Of a DNA stretch of 64,000 bases, positions 11,881 to 24,012 are shown one piece after another. How positions within the stretch are numbered: the first letter of the stretch is position 1; every line of letters starts with the position of its first letter. Position numbers and translations under genes: made by a program. The DNA comes from Fratercula arctica (Eukaryota > Chordata > Aves > Charadriiformes > Alcidae): the NCBI GenBank assembly GCA_947846985.1, contig CANTUZ010000001.1, positions 37,348,727-37,412,726 of the forward strand, in the 5' to 3' direction. The notes beneath the pieces were generated by a model that did not search any database, was not told the DNA's origin, and saw only the letters and a program-made list of their open reading frames with translations.

Positions 11881-12810
11881 CCTTTGTGCCTTTCCTAGAC
11901 CTAAAATAGAGATAGTACTTATTTGCCCACTTTACAGGTATGTAACAATAGAATGATTCAGTTTAACATTTCTACAGCATTGTATCTGAATACATACATA
12001 ATGTTTTTCTCTAGTGCAGAATCTGTGCCTGATTTCTAATAATAAGAAGAAAAAAGTATAATAACTGTTCATAGGCAAGGTAAAATTTACTACTGTACCT
12101 GCAGTTAAAAATACAAAATAGAAGTAATCTGTACAAGTCCCTGAACCGACATGTTGGAACTAAGCAGCACTTCAATGTTTTGCTCCATAATCCATACACT
12201 GTAAAATTGTATTTTTTAGAAAAAATCCTTATCAGCAGATGATTTAAAAAAAAAAAAAAAAGTTGCTAAAATCTGAAACAAAAGACAATCTACAGGAAAT
12301 ATTATTTTTGGCTCGATTTTTGTTTCCCGTGGCCCAACACAGTCAACAGTTATTTTTAAAGGCAGAAAAGATGCTTTATAATAGTCATTTGAAAAAAAAA
12401 ATGCATATAAATTTTATACAATTGGACAGAATGTTTTGGGAAAAATAGTACAGCATTTTGTAAAGAAAGGAAGTTTAATAAGGATGAAACTTAAAAACCA
12501 TTGAAACTCATAGGGAGATTATTTATTCCCCAAACCTTGATAACTTCAACAGAACTTCCTAACTGTATCAGTAATTGTTTTATTTACTTCACATAACAGA
12601 AGCATGCTGGGTTTGAAGCATAACATCTAAAGAAGGTTTGAAAATGCACACTCCCACCCAACTGCGTATAGCTGACATATGAAGCAAATAGTATCCAGTG
12701 AAGACTATTCCAGATCCCAAAGGTAGTACTGATCTCATTTGGCTTAAGAGGACTAAAAGTTTGGCATCAGTGTCTGAGCTATTAACCCAAAGCTGCCTTA
12801 AACTCAACTG

Positions 12811-12841
12811 AAAAAAAAAATAAATAAATAAATAAATAAAA
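12811..12841. repeat. A10 plus (TAAA)5 microsatellite
   Basis: An A run passes into five TAAA units. It could be a decayed retroposon tail, but no retroposon body is visible upstream. Confidence 0.9.
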
Positions 12842-14099
12842 GCAACCTTCAAAAAGCAGTATGTCTGACCTATCCTAAATGTCTACTTTAAAAAGAAGAA
12901 AATATTTTTCTCTCTATTGACCATAAGGGGAGTGGAGGATTAATAAAAGGTCTAACTAATAAGTTTTTCCCTAAAAATCCACCCTACGTGCTCATGTCTG
13001 CTTGATCCTTCCTTGGGTGACTGTTCCTTTCCCAATCCTGTTCATTCACATCAATAAAGGGGAAGTAAATATGTCCAGTATACTAAGCAATGACTAAGGA
13101 TAGAGCATAGTATAATCCAGAATCTTTTTTAGCACATGGCGTGAATAATTATTAGAGCAAGACAGAGACTATAGTGTTTTGTTTTGTTGCATTTTGTACT
13201 GTGTAAACATGTTAGATGTATATAGGAACATCTACAGTATCCTCCTTCTTGGGCAGTTGACATAAAGGAACGACTAATTTTTAGATCCCAGCATGTACAG
13301 TTTTCTAGCCCTCTTAAGATCAAACCAATTAGTTCTTCATGTGGGAAAATATCTGGGCATCTGAGGAATGCTAGAGGATAAAGCACCTTCAGATACACAT
13401 ACACCTCTCTAGCACTAGACATAAGTTAAATTGGGATTTTGATGTGAACTGGTTAGTTATCTGTATCTCCTAATAAGTCTAAGTCATATGAGGACTTCTA
13501 AAACACCCAAGGAACACCCTACAGGGTTTTTTTTTTAATCTGGCTTAAGTGATCTTTTCAATGTCCAAAACAAATCTGATGCAAAACAGGGAAAAAAACC
13601 GTTCTCTTCTACTTGAAGTTCTGGGTAAGTAATCATGTAACCAAACCACCTTCTATTGCACACTGCAATAATCTTCAGTAAGTCCCAACTGCCTGGAAAA
13701 CATTTTTTTTCATGAACTTATGTTCTGCAACATTATTTTTTAAAAAAGAATAACCGACATTGTACTTTGATCAACAGATGAAGTACAAAAGCCAGTCTAC
13801 TTGCTGTAGGCTTCAGGAAATAAACTTTCTCACCTCTGAGAAGTGGTTCTCTTTCTTATCTTTCCTTAGATGGTTTTATTTTGTCCTTATTTTGTACTGT
13901 AGTGAAAGTACAAAAGGAAAAACAATTTATGAGTGGCAATTATATAGATTGCAACAGCTATATTTTCCATTACCATCTGGCTTCTCTTATCCTTATAAGT
14001 TAGACAGTAGAAAGATAAGCAATAGAATTAAAATGAATAAATCTTTTGTTGATCTTCAGAAAAAATAATGATTGTATCATTATGAAAATGGTGCTTCTT

Positions 14100-14560
14100 T
14101 TCAAAATGTCACACATAATTGTGCATAGCCGGAGTTAAATGAACCAGTAAATGGATTGGCGTTAATAATTATATTGGATATGCATGCAATTTCAAGTATT
14201 AACTAATAAAAATGATTGATAATTTTTAGATAATTGCATTTAAGAATATGAAAGAAGTTTTAACAAAATGTGACTTGTAGCTTTTTAGAGAAGTTAATTA
14301 AATACTTGTTAAACATAATAATAATTTATTATATCACTGGTGTTTTATGAATAAAAAAATAAAAAGAGAATAATCTACAATTTTTATAGTGCTGGAGTGT
14401 CACAGGCCTGTAAACATAAATCTCAAGTCCTTATGATTGTTCTTATCTTCTCCCCGTACTGTCAATTTGATTCCTGAAATTCTTTATGGTTTCACATTCA
14501 TTAATCTACAATGACAGTTCTGCCTTTACCTCTCATTACAGGCTTGCTGGTTAAAATGTA
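14100..14560. promoter_or_regulatory. Candidate conserved non-coding element
   Basis: The block is dense in homeodomain- and POU-like words: TTAATTAA (14294-14301), atgcatgcaat (14180-14190), attgcatt (14233-14240) and several TAAT cores. It has no repeat, no microsatellite and no open frame of note. This texture is typical of deeply conserved enhancers in vertebrate gene deserts, but conservation cannot be judged from one sequence. Confidence 0.25.
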
Positions 14561-15225
14561 AAATAAAATAAGGAGAAAATATAATACTGACATACAAATA
14601 TACTAGAATTAGAAAGTAGTTTCAAGACCCCCTGACCCACAAGAGTTACCTGAAATACTTCAAAAAGTAGATGAAGTTTTTTATATTGTAGTAAACAAAA
14701 TCATTGTTTTTAACTTGATTTGTTAGGAGCTTTTAAGTGTTCATCTCAGTAACGTCAATTACTGAAGTAATTATTGCATCAAATAATTTCTCTGCTTTTC
14801 AGGGACTATGGCATATTTCTAACAACACTTCCTAAATAATGGGGGAAGGGAATGTTCTTTATAGTTACAGCTTTGCAATTCACTTCATAAAGATACAAAG
14901 ATAAACCTAAAAAAAAAAAATCTTTTTTAAAAAGCACTATAGTAAGTTGCTATATATCTATAGAAAAGAGGGCAAAAGAGCCTTTCCCACAAGAAACTAG
15001 AAAAACAATGTGTCCCTTAGGAGATTTCTTTGGTATATTTGTTGTTTAAAATACCGTAAAGGTGGTTAAGAGGAGGCAAGCCTTGGGAATTTTCCCACCA
15101 GAATTTTACATGGGTTAGTCACAAATGAAAGCTCTCTGAACTTCTTCAGTTCATGGAATTTGGTTTACCTAAAATGTAGGGAATTCTTGACATAATGTGC
15201 CTCCCTAACACATTGTGCATCTAAT

Positions 15226-16155
15226 AGAACCATAGAATCATAGAATGGTTTAGGTTGGAAGAGACTTTAAATATCATATTGTTACAACTCCCTTGCCATG
15301 GGCAGGAACACCTCCCAGTAGACCTGTTTACTTAGAGCCCCATCCAGCCTGGTCTTGAACACTTCCAGGAAAGTGGCATCCACAGCTTCTCTGGGCAACC
15401 TGTTCCAGTATCTCACCAGCCTCATAGTGAAAAATTTCTTCCTGTTATCTAATCTAAATTTACCCTCTTTCAGTTTGAAGCCATTATCCCTCGTCCTATC
15501 ACTACATGCCCTTCTAAAAAGTCCCTCTCCAGCTTTCTTGTAGGCTCCCTTAAGGTACTGGAAGGCTGCTATAAGGTCTCCCTGGAGCCTTCTCTTCTCC
15601 AAGATGAACAATCCCAACTCTCTCAGCCTCTCTTCATAGGAGAAGTGTTCCAGCCCTCTGATCACTTGCATGTCCCTCCTCTGAACCCATTCCAACAGGT
15701 TCATGTCCTTCTTGTGTTGTGGGACCCAGGGCTGTAAGCAGTACTCCAGCTGGGGTCTCACAAGAGTGGAGTAGAAGGGCAGAATCACCTCCTTGACCTC
15801 CTGTCCATGCTTCTTTGGATGCAGCTCAGGATGCAGTTGGCTTTCTGGGCAGTGAGTGCACATTGGTGGCTCATCAACCAGCAACCCCTAAGTCCTTCTC
15901 CTCAGGGCTGCTCTCAAACCATTCTCTGCCCACCCTGTATTTGTGCTTGGGATTGTCCCGACCCATGTGCAGGACTTTGCACTTGGCTGTGTTGAAATTC
16001 ATGAGGTTTGCACGGGCCCACCTCTCAAGGCTGTCCAGGGCCCTCTGGATGGCATCCCTTCCCTCCAGTGTGTCAACACAACTTGGTGTCATCAGCAAAC
16101 TTGCTGAGGGTGTACTCAATCCCAACATCCATGTCACCAACAAAGATTAAATACT
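15226..16155 (-). mobile_element. 5'-truncated CR1, antisense
   Basis: Read on the minus strand this is about 930 bases of CR1 3' sequence. The 3' end shows the tail units as their complement (gaatcatagaatggttt at 15236-15252). The 5' break at about 16155 is just upstream of the catalytic reverse transcriptase motif. Phe-Ala-Asp-Asp-Thr-Lys can still be read in the complement of about 16083-16102, though the surrounding frame is broken. The body is very similar to the sense copy at 18415-20032, so the two form an inverted pair separated by about 2.3 kb (and about 3 kb between their homologous parts). Confidence 0.92.
15282..15884 (-). pseudogene. CR1 ORF2 C-terminal fragment (200 codons)
   Basis: The longest open part of the antisense copy. 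It contains the blocks [32 protein letters not shown] and YWNRLPREAVD of the CR1 ORF2 C-terminal region. A second minus frame (15874-16143) carries the preceding segment, so a frameshift near 15880 separates them. No product is expected, since the endonuclease and most of the reverse transcriptase are missing. Confidence 0.88.
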
Positions 16156-18414
16156 GTCCCTGGAGTGTGGCTCAGCTTCACAGTTCCACTCCTTCCACAT
16201 ATTTCAGGAATCAATTATTACAGCCTATCCTTGTATTTGCAATGTTACAAACACAAAAACTACTAAAGGAACACAGTGGTCAAGTAGCAGAATGAGGCGT
16301 TCAGAAGTTATGAAGTGCTGGAATCTTCATTCATCTCTCTTTCCTCTATATTTTATGATGTGGTTCATAATTATGTAATGAGATAATATTTTTACACAAG
16401 TTCATTCATCATTCCAAATAGAGAATGGATAATGTTCAGTAATTGAGCAACTGAGCAAAAAGCTTTCACTAAGCTGGCTTTGGTTCCTTACCTTTGTTGT
16501 TAGGGACTCACACAAGTCATAGGAGACCAAGACTTGGTGTCCCCTTTTATTAAGGAGCATTAGAATACCTGAAAGCCACCTCTTAGGTCAGTGTCATAAG
16601 CAGCAAGCTACAGAATATTTGGAAAAGTTGAAAGTTTTCAGTGTGTCTTCTTTACACTGTTCAATTTCTATAAGTAAAGCCATGAAAGAAGGGGTCAGAA
16701 TTTATGTGAACGTCTTAGCCACCCGCCTAAAGAATGGTCCCCTCACTTTGTTTTTCACAGAGCACTGAACTGTTTTAAGTGAGGAACAACAACTCCAAGC
16801 ACTGAGGTTGAAATAGTCTTACTTTAAATACCCTATGGGCCAAAAAGTAGGGCGTTCAGCAAGGAATATTTAAATAATTGAAGATGCTTGTATTTAAGAA
16901 ATATAGGGATATTGTTAAATATTATATTCCTTACATTCATGACATTCTTTATATTTCTTGTTTTTCTATTATTCCTTAAATAAAAAAAAAATTAAATATC
17001 TTCCATTTTCAATTATGGTACATATGGTACTGCAACATGCTTGGTAAGACATTAGTTTGGGCAATGAAGTACTTAGGTTTCAGTCTCTGCCCCGGTGAAG
17101 GTTTAGATTTTGCAAAGGAAAAAAAACAAAAAGAATTATCATGCGATCAGATCTCTCCAGGAAAATATCAATGACAGAATTTAGGCCAAAGCAAGTGATG
17201 TCTGGCGACAAAACAGTCTCTGCTGAAGACATTTGGCAGTGGAGCAATCTTCCAGAGGCAGTAAAGCAATCTGTATATCTGACTATCTTCCGGGAATGCT
17301 TTTCCTTTTTCCTTTTTTTAGTGTAGAAGTGCAGAAGGGGAATGAGGTAACAGAATAAGGGAGATACTGTCTATAGTTAACATGGATTTTTGCCTATCTG
17401 CTTTTCTAAAGGAAAAAAAAAAACAACTTTCTCCTCCTAAGCATAATTCTAACACTTTGATTGAATAAATCATGTAATCTCCAATAAATGTCTGATTTAT
17501 AGATCCCCTTTTATCAGTAGCATAGTTACATTGTTTTGGAAATATTGACCACGTAATCAGATTAAATATGAAAAAAAAAAAAAAAAAAAAAGAGAGAGAG
17601 AGAGAAAAAGAGACCCATATGTATATATGTATTTATGAAGTTCAAATATTTTAATTTTCTTTTTCTTCAGATTTGACACTAAAAGAACACTTATATACAT
17701 TTTTGAGTGTTTGAAAATAATTATTCTCTTAATAGCAATAGCACATATACATTCCTATTAAGAATACAGTAACCTTGCTGACCAACAGCCTTAAATACTC
17801 AAAGGCGGACAACAGCTTTCCTTAACTTATCAAATGGAGAAAAAGGAAGAGTTCAAAGAAGCTTTCCACTTCTCACAATGCAGGACAAAATTTCAGCCTT
17901 TTCCCAAGGCACTATTAGACAAATAGATCTTGTGATATTTCTGGATGACCATCAAATACAGATTTCAGAAAAAAAGGTAGAGAAGAAATTCCAGATTCTC
18001 AAGAGATACAGAGATTTATTCTGCAGTAATTCGTCTGTTCTACTTTGTGTGTGACCTAGGTCAAACAGCTAAAATGGCCTGGAAACTTTTCGACATGGAA
18101 GTGTGTTTTCTCTGTAAGAAGTTCTTGGAGTCTATAAATTGTAATCAGTGTTTTAAATGACCATCACAGAGGATGCTGTAGGTACCACAACATATCTACA
18201 AAACTGAAACAAGGATGCAGAAATCATTATGCACAGTAAAACAGAAACACAGTAAAACAAAAACAACATGAGGCACAACAAAAAAAAATTGATGGTAATT
18301 CAGTACCCAAAATACAATACAGTCCCGTTAAAAGGGAGTAGTAAGAATTGGCAAAGATTGGCCTCATGATACATAGGCTTCAGAATAGTTTTTCCAAGCC
18401 TAAGGCTATTTCTG
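16156..18414. other. AT-rich spacer between inverted CR1 copies
   Basis: No gene is seen. It contains A21 plus (AG)7 at 17571-17604. It forms most of the loop between the antisense CR1 at 15226 and the sense CR1 at 18415. Confidence 0.55.
17571..17604. repeat. A21 and (AG)n microsatellite
   Basis: A run of A passes directly into an AG dinucleotide repeat, giving a pure purine strand of 34 bases. Confidence 0.92.
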
Positions 18415-18656
18415 GAGGAGGAGGCCTGCATGGATTAATAAGAAACTCCTGGACAACTTCAAACAGAAAAAGGAAGCCTCAGCTGCTGAGCAGCCAGGAT
18501 GAAGTTAGGAAAGCTAAAGCTTAAGTAGGGTTAAATCTGACCAGGGACATCAAGGGCAATAAGAAAAGCTTCAACAGGTACATGAGTGATAAAAGGAAGA
18601 CTAGGGAAAAAGTGGGGCCTCTCCAGAAGGAAACAGGAGACCTGGTTACCTAGGAT

Positions 18657-19259
18657 ATGGAGAAGCTGAGGTACTCAGACTTTTTTGCCTTGGTCTTCAC
18701 GAGCAAGTGCTCTGGTCATATCACCCAAGTCGCAAAAGATAAAAGCAGGGACTGGGAGAATGAGGAACCGCTCACTGTAGGAGAAGATCAAGTTCAAGAC
18801 CATCTAAGGAACCTGAAGGTGAACAAATCTATGGGACCTGATGAGATACATCCGCGGGTCCTGACGGAACTGTTGGATGAAGTTGCTAAGTTACTATCCC
18901 TCATATTTGAGAAGCTGTGGCAGTCCGGTGAAGTTCCCTTTGACAGGAAAAGGGGAAACATAACCTCAAATTTTAAAAAGGGAAAAAAGGAAGACCCGGG
19001 AAACTACAGGCCATTCAGTCTTATGTCTGTGATGGGCAAGATCATGGAACAGATCCTGCTGAAAACGATGTTAAGGCACAGGGAAAATAAAGAGGTGATC
19101 GGTGACAGTGGATCAACATGGATGTTGGGACTGAGTGCACCCTCACCAAGTTTGCCAACATCACCAAGCTGCATGGAGAGGGTGACACACTGGAGGGAAG
19201 GGATGCCATCCAGAGGGCCCTGGACAGCCTTGAGAGATGTGCCAGTGGAAACCTCATGA
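18657..19259 (+). pseudogene. CR1 reverse transcriptase fragment with deletion
   Basis: This frame covers the N-terminal half of the CR1 reverse transcriptase (EDQVQDHLRNLKVNKSMGPD, then PGNYRPFSLMS). It crosses the deletion junction near 19110 and continues out of frame as a meaningless C-terminus. Loss of motifs A and B, and of the catalytic aspartates, makes reverse transcriptase activity impossible. Confidence 0.88.
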
Positions 19260-19381
19260 ATTTCAACACAGGCCCAGTGCAAAGTCCTGCACATGGGTCG
19301 GGACAATCCCAAGCACGAATACAGGGTGGGCAGAGAATGGTTTGAGAGCAGCCCTGAGGAGAAGGACTTAGGGGTTGCTGG

Positions 19382-19993
19382 TTGATGAGCCACCAATGTG
19401 CACTCACTGCCCAGAAAGCCAACTGCATCCTGAGCTGCATCCAAAGAAGCATGGACAGGAGATCAAGGGAGGTGATTCTGCCCTTCTACTCCACTCTTGT
19501 GAGACCCCAGCTGGAGTATTTCTTGCAGCCCTGGGTCCCACAACACAAGAAGGACATGAACCTGTTGGAATGGGTTCAGAGGAGGGACATGCAAGTGATC
19601 AGAGGGCTGGAACACTTCTCCTATGAAGAGAGGCTGAGAGAGTTGGGATTGTTCATCTTGGAGAAGAGAAGGCTCCAGGGAGACCTTACAGCAGCCTTCC
19701 AGTACCTTAAGGGGGCCTACAGGAGAGATGAGGAGGGACTCCTTATGATGAAGTGTAGTGATAGAACAAAGGGTAACAGTTTTAAACTGAAAGAGGATAG
19801 ATTTAAATTAGATATTAGGAAGAAATTCTTTACTGTGAGGGTAGGGAGATGCTGGAACAGGTTGCCCAGGGAAGTTGTAGATGCCCCTTCCTTAGCCAGG
19901 TTCAAGACCAGTTTGGATGGGGCTTTGAGCAACCTGGTCTACTGGGAGGTGTCGCTATCCATGGCAGGGGGGTTGGAACAAGGTGACCTTTAA
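19382..19993 (+). pseudogene. CR1 ORF2 C-terminal fragment (203 codons)
   Basis: The same C-terminal blocks as in the antisense copy at 15282-15884, including STLVRPQLEYFLQPWVPQ and [11 protein letters not shown]. It is the intact end of ORF2 in this copy but is separated from the upstream reverse transcriptase piece by frame changes. No independent function is known for this region. Confidence 0.88.
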
Positions 19994-20879
19994 TGTCTCT
20001 TCCAACCCAAACCACTCTATAATTCTATGATATTCCAAATTTGGAAATAATAGCAGAGTAAGATAAATGAACTGTGATGAAAATATCAACAGCGAAATTA
20101 AAAAAGCTTCAGTGTCAGCTGGTTAGGTTGGGTTTTTTCTTTCTTAGGGAAATACTTAGTTCTTTAATTAATCTTGTAATTAACACTTGGTCAAGAAAAT
20201 GACTAATATCACTACTCTTACTATCAAATACGTCTCTGTAGTATTTGATTACAGACATAACTTGGGCAGGTTATGGACATTTTAATAGAACATTTATATC
20301 TCATCCACCAACAACAAACATATACCATTGAACTTGAGTATTTCAAATGTCTTAATTCTGAGAAATCAAATCACCTAAACAAGCTTGGGCACTGAACCTG
20401 TTCTCTCTTTAATTGTATGAGTTATGGACATAAGGAAACTTTTGTACAGCACTTTAAATAGTCAAATTTTTAATAACTTTGGATGTGCATAAACTAAGTT
20501 GATCTAATCAGCTATATTTTTATAAATTTAGAAAGGTCAGTGTAAATCGCACCTGTCTGATAATGTTACTTCTTTATTTACCATTTATCTACACAATTTA
20601 CATTGTTGTTTTTTGCTAGTTACAGTGCAAGGTCACTGAGCCTTCACTTTATTATGTGCTGTAGAGAACATAAATAAAAATAATCAAATCATTATTTTAT
20701 GATAGTTTATATCCCAGGCAAGCACAGTAGTCTCTAGCAGAAATAGCTGTACAGATTCTGTGAAGAGGTTATACCATATGGACTGAAGGGAAATTTGTTA
20801 CTCTTGCAATAAATTCAGAACAATGACATGGAAACAGATTTATCATTTTGAAGTAAGATCAAGGATGATTTTATGGAGA

Positions 20880-20899
20880 TTTTTTTTTTTTTTTTTTTT
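20880..20899. repeat. T20 homopolymer
   Basis: Uninterrupted T run; a second T20 run lies at 21206-21225. Confidence 0.9.
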
Positions 20900-20989
20900 C
20901 CCTTAGCAGTGCATAATGAAAAGGATTTGCATTGTGTGAGTGCATAAAATATCTCTACAAATCAGCTTAAGTGCAGTTCTCCATACAAA

Positions 20990-21140
20990 TCACAAACAAA
21001 ATGGAGGTTAATGATATATTATGAAAACTTTTCAGGCTTTGACCCACAAAAGGTATCTGAGCTTATTATTTGCCAGCCTTTAGAAATAAATCATTATGTA
21101 ATCCTGTAATTACTTTACCACAATGATGTCATTCAGCAAA
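20990..21140. promoter_or_regulatory. Candidate conserved non-coding element
   Basis: This is unique sequence without repeats, containing gcttattatttgcc, aaatcattatgtaat and tgtaattacttt. These homeodomain-like words and the even composition suggest an enhancer-like element. This is inference only. Confidence 0.2.
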
Positions 21141-22885
21141 GTGTTGACACATGACCATATTTAACTTTCAACAGACTTATCACTATGCAGTTTTTCCTTT
21201 TTCTGTTTTTTTTTTTTTTTTTTTTCTCACTTACCTTGATAAAGAAGAAGAGTAAAATGTTAACATGAGTCTTGAAAGTTCAATTTCCACCTTGTATAAT
21301 GCATTTGGCTTGGAAATGACATATACTTGGCACTATTCTACTTCATCAGTGTTAATCATATTTTCTTTCAGCTTATCTTCAAAGATTTCATCTGTCTTAT
21401 ACATTCAGTACTTCTGGTTTCAAAGTCATTTTTTATTTTCTTATCTTTTTTTTAAGTTCTTCATTGTTGGTTATTTAATTTTTTTAACGTTGTTAAACAG
21501 GATTTTAGAAGGCATCTCCCAAAAGAAATCTAATACATATAATATAGAGTTCACCTTCACAGCATATTAGATCACCTTGTACTTTTTGTTACAGAACATA
21601 AAAATGTAAGGGCAAAATGGCTAAATTGTATTTCAATCAGGATTCCTGCTACAGAGTCAAAAAAGTCCATCATCATTACCAGAAGCACAGCTAGTAAAGC
21701 AATGAGGAATTCAGAAAGGTAATTTTTAGAGGATGTATTTTTTGAAGTACCGTACAACAACCAGTAGAGTGCAGAACAATTTTGATCTCACCCAGAATTC
21801 TGTGGGACATTAACTGCCTTAAATTTTATGATGTGATGTATGATAGTCAGAAATAAAGTACACAGAAATTCTTAAATGTCAATGTATACAGCACTTTGTA
21901 AACAAGAAACAGAGCCAGGAAGTCTGATATGTTTCTGGAATCAATCCCCAGGCCTGAAAGACTGAAAAGGGAGAGCTGCCATCTTCTGTCTGAATTGCAA
22001 CCACTATGAAGAAGGCATATTTATTTGTAAGTAAGATCCCATTGAATTCTAGATTAAGGATGCCTAGTCCTTATACAATATGTGAAAATTAGATATAGGT
22101 ACAGAGGGATATTTTCTTCATATTAGAAAATAATAAGTGAACCACATATAACCAGGACACACACATATACACATAAACAAAGCAGCAGTATTTCACTCCT
22201 GGCATTTCAAATAATAATTTGGCATGAGTTTATCAGAAATGAATGTTTGAAATATATACTACTTATGCTTGCCACAGCTGCCCCAGGATGTCCTATTTTT
22301 TCAGGGAAATACTGTTGATGCAGGAGTAACGTACAGATGCTGTAATGTGTAGGGTTGAAACTAAATAGATTTAAATGAAGATTTCAGCAGAACTGAAATT
22401 CACCCAGGCAAGGAGAAAGCTATGCTTGTAGAAGTGTTTTGATTTGAGCCAAAGAAACGTTGTTATTTCCATCCATGTTGTAGATTTTTGTTATACTTAT
22501 TCGTAACAAACAATCACATAATAATAACCAGTTAGCTAGAGGGAAGTAGGTATCTCCCTCTAGGCCTGATTTACAAATGCCTTGTTCATTCTCAGATAGA
22601 AAACCTAACTCTTTTTTGTGTGCAGTAGGTACAAAATGTGCTTACTCTGGGCTCCTCGTCAGTCAGTGAAGAAAGAGACACCTCCAGCAAACAAGTCAGA
22701 CTGTCTAAGATGTAAATCCCCCAAAATATTTTAAAAAGCTCAACAATCTCAACTGATTACAAAAAGAGATGACATTTTGCACCCAGAGACTTAACACAGA
22801 ATGGACTAATTCATCCATGAGGCTTTCAAGCCTTAAGAACCTACTTCAAGCCTGGTACAGACCAAGCAAACACTCCTCCTGGGTG

Positions 22886-23419
22886 ACAGAATCATTTAGA
22901 TTGGAAAGGACCTTTAAGATCATTGGGTCCAATCGTTAACCTAACACTATGAAGTCCACCACTAAACCATGTCCCTGTGCACCATATCTACCTGTCTTTT
23001 AAATACCTCCAGGGAGGGTGACTCAACCACTTCCCTGGGCAGCCTGTTCCAATGCTTAGCAATCTTTTCAGTGAAGAAAATTTTCCCAATAGCCAATCTA
23101 AACCTCCCCTGGTGCAACTAGAGGCCATTTCCTCTTGTCCTATCACCTGTTACTTGGGAGGAGACTGACCCCCACCTCTCTACAGCCTCCTTTCAGGTAG
23201 TTGTAGAGAGTGATAAGGTCTCCCCTCAGCCTCCTTTCCTCCAAGCTAAACAACCCCAGTTCCTTCAGCTGCTCCTTATAAGACTTGTTCTCTAAACCCC
23301 TCACCAGCTTCATTGCCCTTCTTTGGACATGCTCCAGCACCTCAATGTCTTTCTTGTATTGAGGGGCCGAAAACGGAACACAGTGCTCGAGGTGCGGCGT
23401 CACCAAGGCTGAGTACAGG
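22886..23419 (-). mobile_element. 5'-truncated avian CR1 (TTTAGTGGT tail type), antisense
   Basis: The minus strand reads as a CR1 3' fragment. The complement of aaaccatgtccctg (22964-22977) is the tail phrase before the 3' UTR. An 87-codon frame (23143-23406, -) starts [19 protein letters not shown] and includes [14 protein letters not shown]. The extreme 3' tail is short: only agaatcatttagattgg at 22888-22904, without the usual second repeat unit. Confidence 0.9.
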
Positions 23420-24012
23420 CCAATGTCAAAAAAGTGAACCGAGTCCTGCAGTAAATATCACAGACTGTAAATAACACCAAACAGATTTGTGTAATAGGTA
23501 GTTTATGGAACATAACTGAAATCCTTTCTTAATTGTTCTGGGGCTAAAAATCAAAAATTTGCTCTTGCTTCAGGAGAGAGGGTGGGGCCATGTCCATCCG
23601 TTCATTTGTACAACACTAGGCACACTGGCCTTCCAAGCCAATAACAGGGTTTCAGTGCTGCTGACATGCACATCTGATCATGTCAGCAGAAGGTGTGAGG
23701 TGGTATGGTAAACTTCAATGGTAAGGTTCTTGAAAATACTGAAAAATCTTCTTAAAAATATCAAAAACATATTACATGTAAGAGATTAAAGAGTTCATTT
23801 CCCAAATGAACAAGGCTTTTTTGGCACTTTATCCATCCATATTGGAAAGGTAGCCACCATTGTTCAGGAGCCACCATTTTACTGTGGTTGTATTACAGTC
23901 TACTGCTTTGTCAACAGAGCCATAAAGGAAGGAAAATTATTATAGTGGCCATAAGGAGTTGTCTTCAAAATATATGGCAACCTGAAGTTTAGGGAGCATA
24001 AAAACAATCACT
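23420..24012. other. Spacer, nothing recognised
   Basis: Unique sequence between the CR1 fragment and an older CR1 tail. I see no gene, repeat array or hairpin worth recording. Confidence 0.5.

Larger units (their letters stand above)
9731..15225. other. AT-rich unique sequence with candidate conserved element
   Basis: No exon or RNA gene is recognised. Simple repeats are T18 (11863-11880), A16 (12246-12261) and A10 plus (TAAA)5 (12811-12841). A TAAT-rich block at about 14100-14560 looks like a regulatory element and is listed separately. Nothing else can be supported. Confidence 0.55.
18415..20032 (+). mobile_element. Internally deleted CR1, sense
   Basis: The copy starts at the ORF2 region between endonuclease and reverse transcriptase (ggcctgcatggattaa, as at 47137). 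It runs into the reverse transcriptase N-terminal part ([23 protein letters not shown]). At about 19110 it jumps: compared with the long copy at 45515-49085, roughly 335 bases (47877-48212 there) are missing, including motifs A and B. A smaller gap of about 65 bases is apparent near 18480. The sequence resumes with tttgccaacatcaccaag (19151-19168), where the catalytic Asp-Asp is replaced by Asn-Ile. The 3' end carries the tail ataattctatgat at 20020-20032. Confidence 0.9.
20033..22885. other. AT-rich unique sequence
   Basis: No gene is recognised. T20 tracts lie at 20880-20899 and 21206-21225. 20400-20720 and 20990-21140 are rich in TAAT, ATTA and AAATCATT words without repeats or open frames, compatible with regulatory DNA. 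A 101-codon open frame at 21265-21570 (+) is hydrophobic and low in complexity. Confidence 0.5.

Noticed and set aside
19004..19452. Minus-strand open frames of 136 and 146 codons opposite the CR1
   Set aside because: They are antisense shadows of CR1 sequence; the same shadow frame appears at 15807-16150 beside the other copy.
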